In this document: positions 60,816-64,000 of the stretch, in pieces
Layout of the letters: the number at the start of each line of letters is the position of its first letter
Numbering within the stretch: position 1 is the stretch's first letter
Assembly: GCA_947643595.1 (NCBI GenBank)
Contig: CANRWP010000002.1
Location: forward strand, 1 to 64,000
Direction of reading: 5' to 3'
Source of the DNA: an uncultured bacterium
GTDB taxonomy: Bacteria; Bacillota; Clostridia; Lachnospirales; Lachnospiraceae
Length of the DNA: 64,000 bases
Translations under genes and position numbers: made by a program
The notes under the pieces: generated by a model
The model's database searches: none
The model's input: only the letters and a program-made list of their open reading frames with translations
What the model was told of the DNA's origin: nothing

Positions 60816-62318
60816 TCAGATGCCAATTGCATTCCGCAGAATTTTATCAGAATCGATAAACTCTTTTCTGCTAATCTCACTGGTCATTTTCCCTTCACTC
60901 ATAACACAAATACGATCACATATACGCTGCAATTCCGGTATCTCAGAGGAGACGACAATCACTGCCATACCTTTTTTAGCAAGGCCTTCAATAACATGAT
61001 AAATCTGTTCTTTTGCACCAACATCAATACCACGCGTCGGCTCATCAAGTATAAAAACCTTTACATTTCGATTAATATATTTGGAAATAACAACTTTTTG
61101 CTGATTGCCACCGCTCAGGCTGCCGACAGTCTGTTTGATGGAAGAGCATGCTACATTCAGCATGTCCGCAGATTCCTTTGCATACTCATATTCTTTCTTT
61201 TTGTTGATTAAACCAAACCTTTCAAAATTTTCCAGACAACCCAGAGAGATATTTTTATAAATAGGTGTGTTTGGCAAAATACCCTGTTTTCTGCGTTCTT
61301 CCGGAACCAACACAATTCCTGCATCAAACGCCTGACCAATATTTCTAAACTTAACCTGCTTTCCCTCCAATACGATCTTAGCCGAGTCACATTTATCAAT
61401 ACCAAGGACAGCCCGTATAGCTTCCGTTCTGCCTGCTCCAACGAGACCAAACATTCCTAAAATTTCACCCTTCCGCACATAAAACGAAACATCTTTTAAA
61501 ACGCCTTTTTTATTGAGATGTTCTATCGATAATACGACATCTCCGATATTACTGTCCCGTTCCACTTCTATATCTATTTTGGTGTTCCGATTGACCATCA
61601 TATTGATCAGTTTGTCATTATCCAGATCACCAATGGGAAGTGTGTCAATCACCTGGCCGTCACGCATGATAGTCACTGTATCACACACGGCAAAAATTTC
61701 TTCCAATCTGTGAGAAATATAGATAATGGTCTTGCCTAGACTCTGCAGATACTTTATATAATCAAGCAGTTCCTGTACTTCTTCATGGCCAAGGCGGGCA
61801 GTTGGTTCGTCCATAATAATGATATCAGCCTTCTTTGATAAAACTCTGGCAATCACCATCATCTGCTGATCTGAAACATTCAATTCCGAAGCCTTTGCCT
61901 TTACCGGTAAATTTATTTTAAGTTCATTTAACTGTTCCTCACACTCTTTAAACAGCTTTTTCCAGTCAATAAATGTTTTTACTTTTCTTGTTGGTTCCTC
62001 ACCGTAAAAAATATTTTCAGCTACGGTAAAATAACTGACAAACGACAGTTCCTGTGGTATGATGGCAATTCCCATTTCTTCTGCCTGCAAAATACTATTT
62101 ATATTGACATCTCTGCCATTGTATAAAACAGCACCGGTATCCTTTTTAACAACACCTGTGAGAATTTTCATCAACGTAGACTTTCCCGCACCATTTTCGC
62201 CGACAATTGCGTGACATGTCCCTCGTTTGATGTTGAGGTTTATATCTTTCAGGGCATTAACACCGCCAAACGCCTTATTAATACCTTTTATTTCAATGAT
62301 ATAATCTGTTTCAGGCAT
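60816..62318 (-). CDS. Sugar ABC transporter double ATPase (CUT2 family)
   Basis: This 500-residue protein has two ABC domains: GENGAGKST (about 41-49) with Walker B IIIMDEPTARLG in the first, and a degenerate GLVGAGRTE loop, signature LSGGNQQKV and VFILDEPTRGIDVG in the second. It is of the RbsA/MglA type. It drives the permease encoded 22 bases downstream. A 92-base gap with a hairpin separates it from the binding-protein gene. Confidence 0.91.
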   Translation of the reverse strand: MPETDYIIEIKGINKAFGGVNALKDINLNIKRGTCHAIVGENGAGKSTLMKILTGVVKKDTGAVLYNGRDVNINSILQAEEMGIAIIPQELSFVSYFTVAENIFYGEEPTRKVKTFIDWKKLFKECEEQLNELKINLPVKAKASELNVSDQQMMVIARVLSKKADIIIMDEPTARLGHEEVQELLDYIKYLQSLGKTIIYISHRLEEIFAVCDTVTIMRDGQVIDTLPIGDLDNDKLINMMVNRNTKIDIEVERDSNIGDVVLSIEHLNKKGVLKDVSFYVRKGEILGMFGLVGAGRTEAIRAVLGIDKCDSAKIVLEGKQVKFRNIGQAFDAGIVLVPEERRKQGILPNTPIYKNISLGCLENFERFGLINKKKEYEYAKESADMLNVACSSIKQTVGSLSGGNQQKVVISKYINRNVKVFILDEPTRGIDVGAKEQIYHVIEGLAKKGMAVIVVSSEIPELQRICDRICVMSEGKMTSEISRKEFIDSDKILRNAIGI

Positions 62319-62348
62319 CAGCTATACTCCTTTACATTTGTAATTTTA

Positions 62349-62379
62349 ATGGTGCAGCCCAGTTGTCGGGCCACACCAT
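62349..62379 (-). promoter_or_regulatory. Hairpin between binding-protein and ATPase genes (third sugar operon)
   Basis: Arms ATGGTG...CCC / GGG...CACCAT form a stem with a seven-base loop in the 92-base gap, in the same position as hairpins in the other two sugar operons. It likely lowers ATPase expression relative to binding protein. Confidence 0.6.
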
Positions 62380-62411
62380 CCGAAATTCATTATAAACTAC
62401 TACATTGTGAA

Positions 62412-63494
62412 CTATTCAGCATATTGAGCAGCTTCATCCTCAGCCTTCTCCAAAAATTCATCTACATTGTCGATGGTAACAATGTCATACGGAACACTGA
62501 TGTATTTCTGTACAGATTGTCCTGCCATAAGTTTCTCTGCGGTATTACATACTGCTTCATTCGCACCATCAATATCGGAAATAACCGTACATAATACACA
62601 GCCCTCAGCTTTAATATCACGAAGAACATCCACTTCCCCATCGATACCAACACATTTAACCTGCGGATAGAGATCATGTTCTTTTAACGCCTGAATCGCA
62701 CCCATTGCTTCCAGGTCCTGAGAAGTAAAGATTGCATCAACATCCGGATTTGCGGTCAGGGCGGAATCAAGTCCATTGTAAGTAACCTCTGTCGTTCCAG
62801 GATAAGTTGTCTGAACATGAGCAACTTCCTCAAATCCCCACTCTTCAATCATGGCATCATGTACATAACCAGCGGCACGAAGAGCAAAGTTATCCTGATG
62901 TCCGGTCGTAATGATTTTACCTTCATAACCAATTTCAGCACCCAACATCATGCAGATATCTGTCTGAATAGAAAAATAGTTGAGCTGTACCATAGCACTG
63001 CATCCCTCAATCCAGCCGGCATCCTGAGAGATCACGTAAATACCCTTGGACGCTGCATCTGCAACAACATTTTTCATTGAAAAGCTGTCTGCACATTGAA
63101 TGACAATAACATCGCAGCCTGCTTGGATCAGATTTTCAACATCAGTAACCTGCTGAGTTGCATCACCATTTGCATTTACGCCTATAACCTCGTGTCCACG
63201 AGCCTCACAAGTCGCTTTTAATCCTTCAAACATGTGACGATTATGAATATTGCCAAGTGCATTGATAGAAATACCGATTGTCATACCGTCTGCCGTTGTC
63301 CCTTCTTGGGAAGCTTCTTTACTCGCCGTCTCATTTTCTACGGCCTCTGGTTCGTTTTCACTTTCTGTTTCTACGGTCTCCGTTGTCTCCACAGCTTCTT
63401 CTGTTGTCCCCTGGTTTTCTGATGATCCACAGCCACTTACAAGCATTGTAAGTACTAAAGCTATTGCGCATACAGAAGCTAATTTCTTTTTCAT
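62412..63494 (-). CDS. Sugar-binding lipoprotein (type 1 fold)
   Basis: The ATG at 63494 with GGAGGT upstream gives 360 residues. A lipoprotein signal ends MLVSGC, followed by an acidic Glu/Thr/Val-rich linker (about 25-70) and a type 1 fold (GISINALGNIHNRHMFEGLKA, NLIQAGCDVIVIQCAD, FTSQDLEAMGAIQALKEHD, CVGIDGEVDVLRDIKAEG). It supplies substrate to the third transporter. The pocket residues do not reveal the ligand by eye; a nucleoside- or sugar-like compound is possible. Confidence 0.87.
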   Translation of the reverse strand: MKKKLASVCAIALVLTMLVSGCGSSENQGTTEEAVETTETVETESENEPEAVENETASKEASQEGTTADGMTIGISINALGNIHNRHMFEGLKATCEARGHEVIGVNANGDATQQVTDVENLIQAGCDVIVIQCADSFSMKNVVADAASKGIYVISQDAGWIEGCSAMVQLNYFSIQTDICMMLGAEIGYEGKIITTGHQDNFALRAAGYVHDAMIEEWGFEEVAHVQTTYPGTTEVTYNGLDSALTANPDVDAIFTSQDLEAMGAIQALKEHDLYPQVKCVGIDGEVDVLRDIKAEGCVLCTVISDIDGANEAVCNTAEKLMAGQSVQKYISVPYDIVTIDNVDEFLEKAEDEAAQYAE

Positions 63495-63536
63495 TCGTTT
63501 TACCTCCATTTGTTTTTTATTATTTCGAACTCAATA

Positions 63537-63989
63537 TTAAATAGGAACTTTCATTACGATCTTTTTGACAGCCTTACACTCTCCTGCACTACAACGCGGT
63601 TTATGTGCGCATTCCGGCTCAACAACAATATATTCGCCCGTATGTAAGAAAACTTTTCCCGGAAATTCCGGTTCATGGTATAAAGTCCATTCTTTTTCAT
63701 CATCATGCGGTACGCTGACTGTCAGATATTCTCGACTGTATACCCCGATATATTCCTCACCCTCTGCCATGTAATGAATGTCAAACGCAAGATCATGTGT
63801 TTCAAAAGGGAGAGATTCTTCCGGACTGGTTACATAGTGTTGAATATTTGCATACACACCATACTCCAAATCAATTCTTCCTTCCGGAAGGCTTGCCAAG
63901 TCCGGACGTTTTAAAAATTCAAATGCTGTCCGAAACTTTGGCTCATTCATGTCATACTTATACACGCTGTCTATTGCGCCGCTAATCAT
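63537..63989 (-). CDS. YhcH/YjgK/YiaL (DUF386) family protein
   Basis: This 150-residue protein matches the YhcH/YjgK/YiaL (EbgC) family: MISGAIDSVY start, DLASLPEGRIDLEYGVYANIQ, FETHDLAFDIHYMAEGEEYIGV, HDDEKEWTLYHEPEFPGKVFLHTGEYIVV, and a terminal basic segment. Members are small cupin-like proteins proposed to act on sugar anomers or sialic/keto sugar acids. GAGGATG precedes the ATG at 63989, so the gene is complete despite its closeness to the window edge. It is the first gene of the third sugar operon seen here. Confidence 0.9.
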   Translation of the reverse strand: MISGAIDSVYKYDMNEPKFRTAFEFLKRPDLASLPEGRIDLEYGVYANIQHYVTSPEESLPFETHDLAFDIHYMAEGEEYIGVYSREYLTVSVPHDDEKEWTLYHEPEFPGKVFLHTGEYIVVEPECAHKPRCSAGECKAVKKIVMKVPI

Positions 63990-64000
63990 TTTACATCCTC

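Noticed and set aside
63537..63989. YiaL-like gene considered truncated by the window edge
   Set aside because: A GAGGATG ribosome site precedes the ATG at 63989 and the length fits the family, so it is complete.
1..64000. rRNA, tRNA, transposase, integrase or phage genes
   Set aside because: None was recognised on either strand; the intergenic gaps are short and contain only promoters, hairpins and the palindromic element.

Overview
The window looks like a chromosomal segment from an anaerobic, endospore-forming Clostridia, most likely a Lachnospiraceae. The reasons are: a sporulation and cell-division block in the Bacillus/Clostridium order (HU, RqcP/YabO, YabP, YabQ, DivIC, SpoIIE-type phosphatase, TilS, Hpt, FtsH); oxygen-sensitive glycyl-radical enzymes (NrdDG and YjjI/YjjW); a TSCPD-domain protein; and many CUT2 sugar ABC transporters with AraR-, LacI-, GntR- and YesMN-type regulators. 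No rRNA, tRNA, prophage, IS element or CRISPR array was recognised.

Layout. 1-5.2 kb: an FMN reductase with a compact cysteine motif, a VanZ-like protein, and a four-gene ECF sigma / membrane protein / ABC exporter operon. 5.2-10.6 kb: a minus-strand operon of GH13 amylase, YkgJ-type cysteine-cluster protein, and the glycyl-radical pair YjjI/YjjW. 10.9-18.1 kb: the ftsH-hpt-tilS-spoIIE-divIC-yabQ-yabP-rqcP-hup block; its SpoIIE lacks the membrane domain. 18.2-30.5 kb: a YtfQ/YtfR/YtfT/YjfF-like sugar transporter, a divergent AraR-like repressor, a three-part sensor (membrane-tethered sugar-binding protein, YesM-type kinase, YesN-type regulator) and a PutP symporter. 30.6-35.4 kb: a large surface protein whose signal peptide and body are in different frames, joined at a run of eight G, next to sortase B and pgi. 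35.5-46.8 kb: housekeeping and envelope genes (unknown membrane protein, TSCPD protein, MurG-like transferase, an ECF sigma/anti-sigma pair, GH25 lysozyme, cation/proton antiporter, HbpS-like protein, NrdG, NrdD, PilZ protein). 46.8-55.0 kb: a second CUT2 operon with a cytoplasmic alpha/beta hydrolase and an FGGY kinase, divergent from a LacI regulator. 55.1-64 kb: a GntR (FCD) regulator and a third CUT2 operon carrying a YiaL-like protein, a dihydropyrimidinase-like hydrolase, a 2-hydroxyacid dehydrogenase and a LyxK-like kinase.

How it works together. The three sugar loci share one design: a binding protein is made first, a hairpin follows it, then come ATPase and permease(s), and in loci two and three the catabolic enzymes. 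In the first locus the sensory binding protein of the two-component system is a close relative of the transported-sugar binding protein, so both probably recognise the same furanose-type sugar. The second and third operons appear to import modified sugars that are unwrapped inside the cell (ester hydrolysis; cyclic amide hydrolysis) before phosphorylation.

The most striking candidates are the G8 tract that would switch the surface protein on or off, the hydantoinase-containing sugar operon, the pseudoknot-like nrdD leader, and the membrane-domain-less SpoIIE. All functional names rest on motif reading and recall of families, without database searches.
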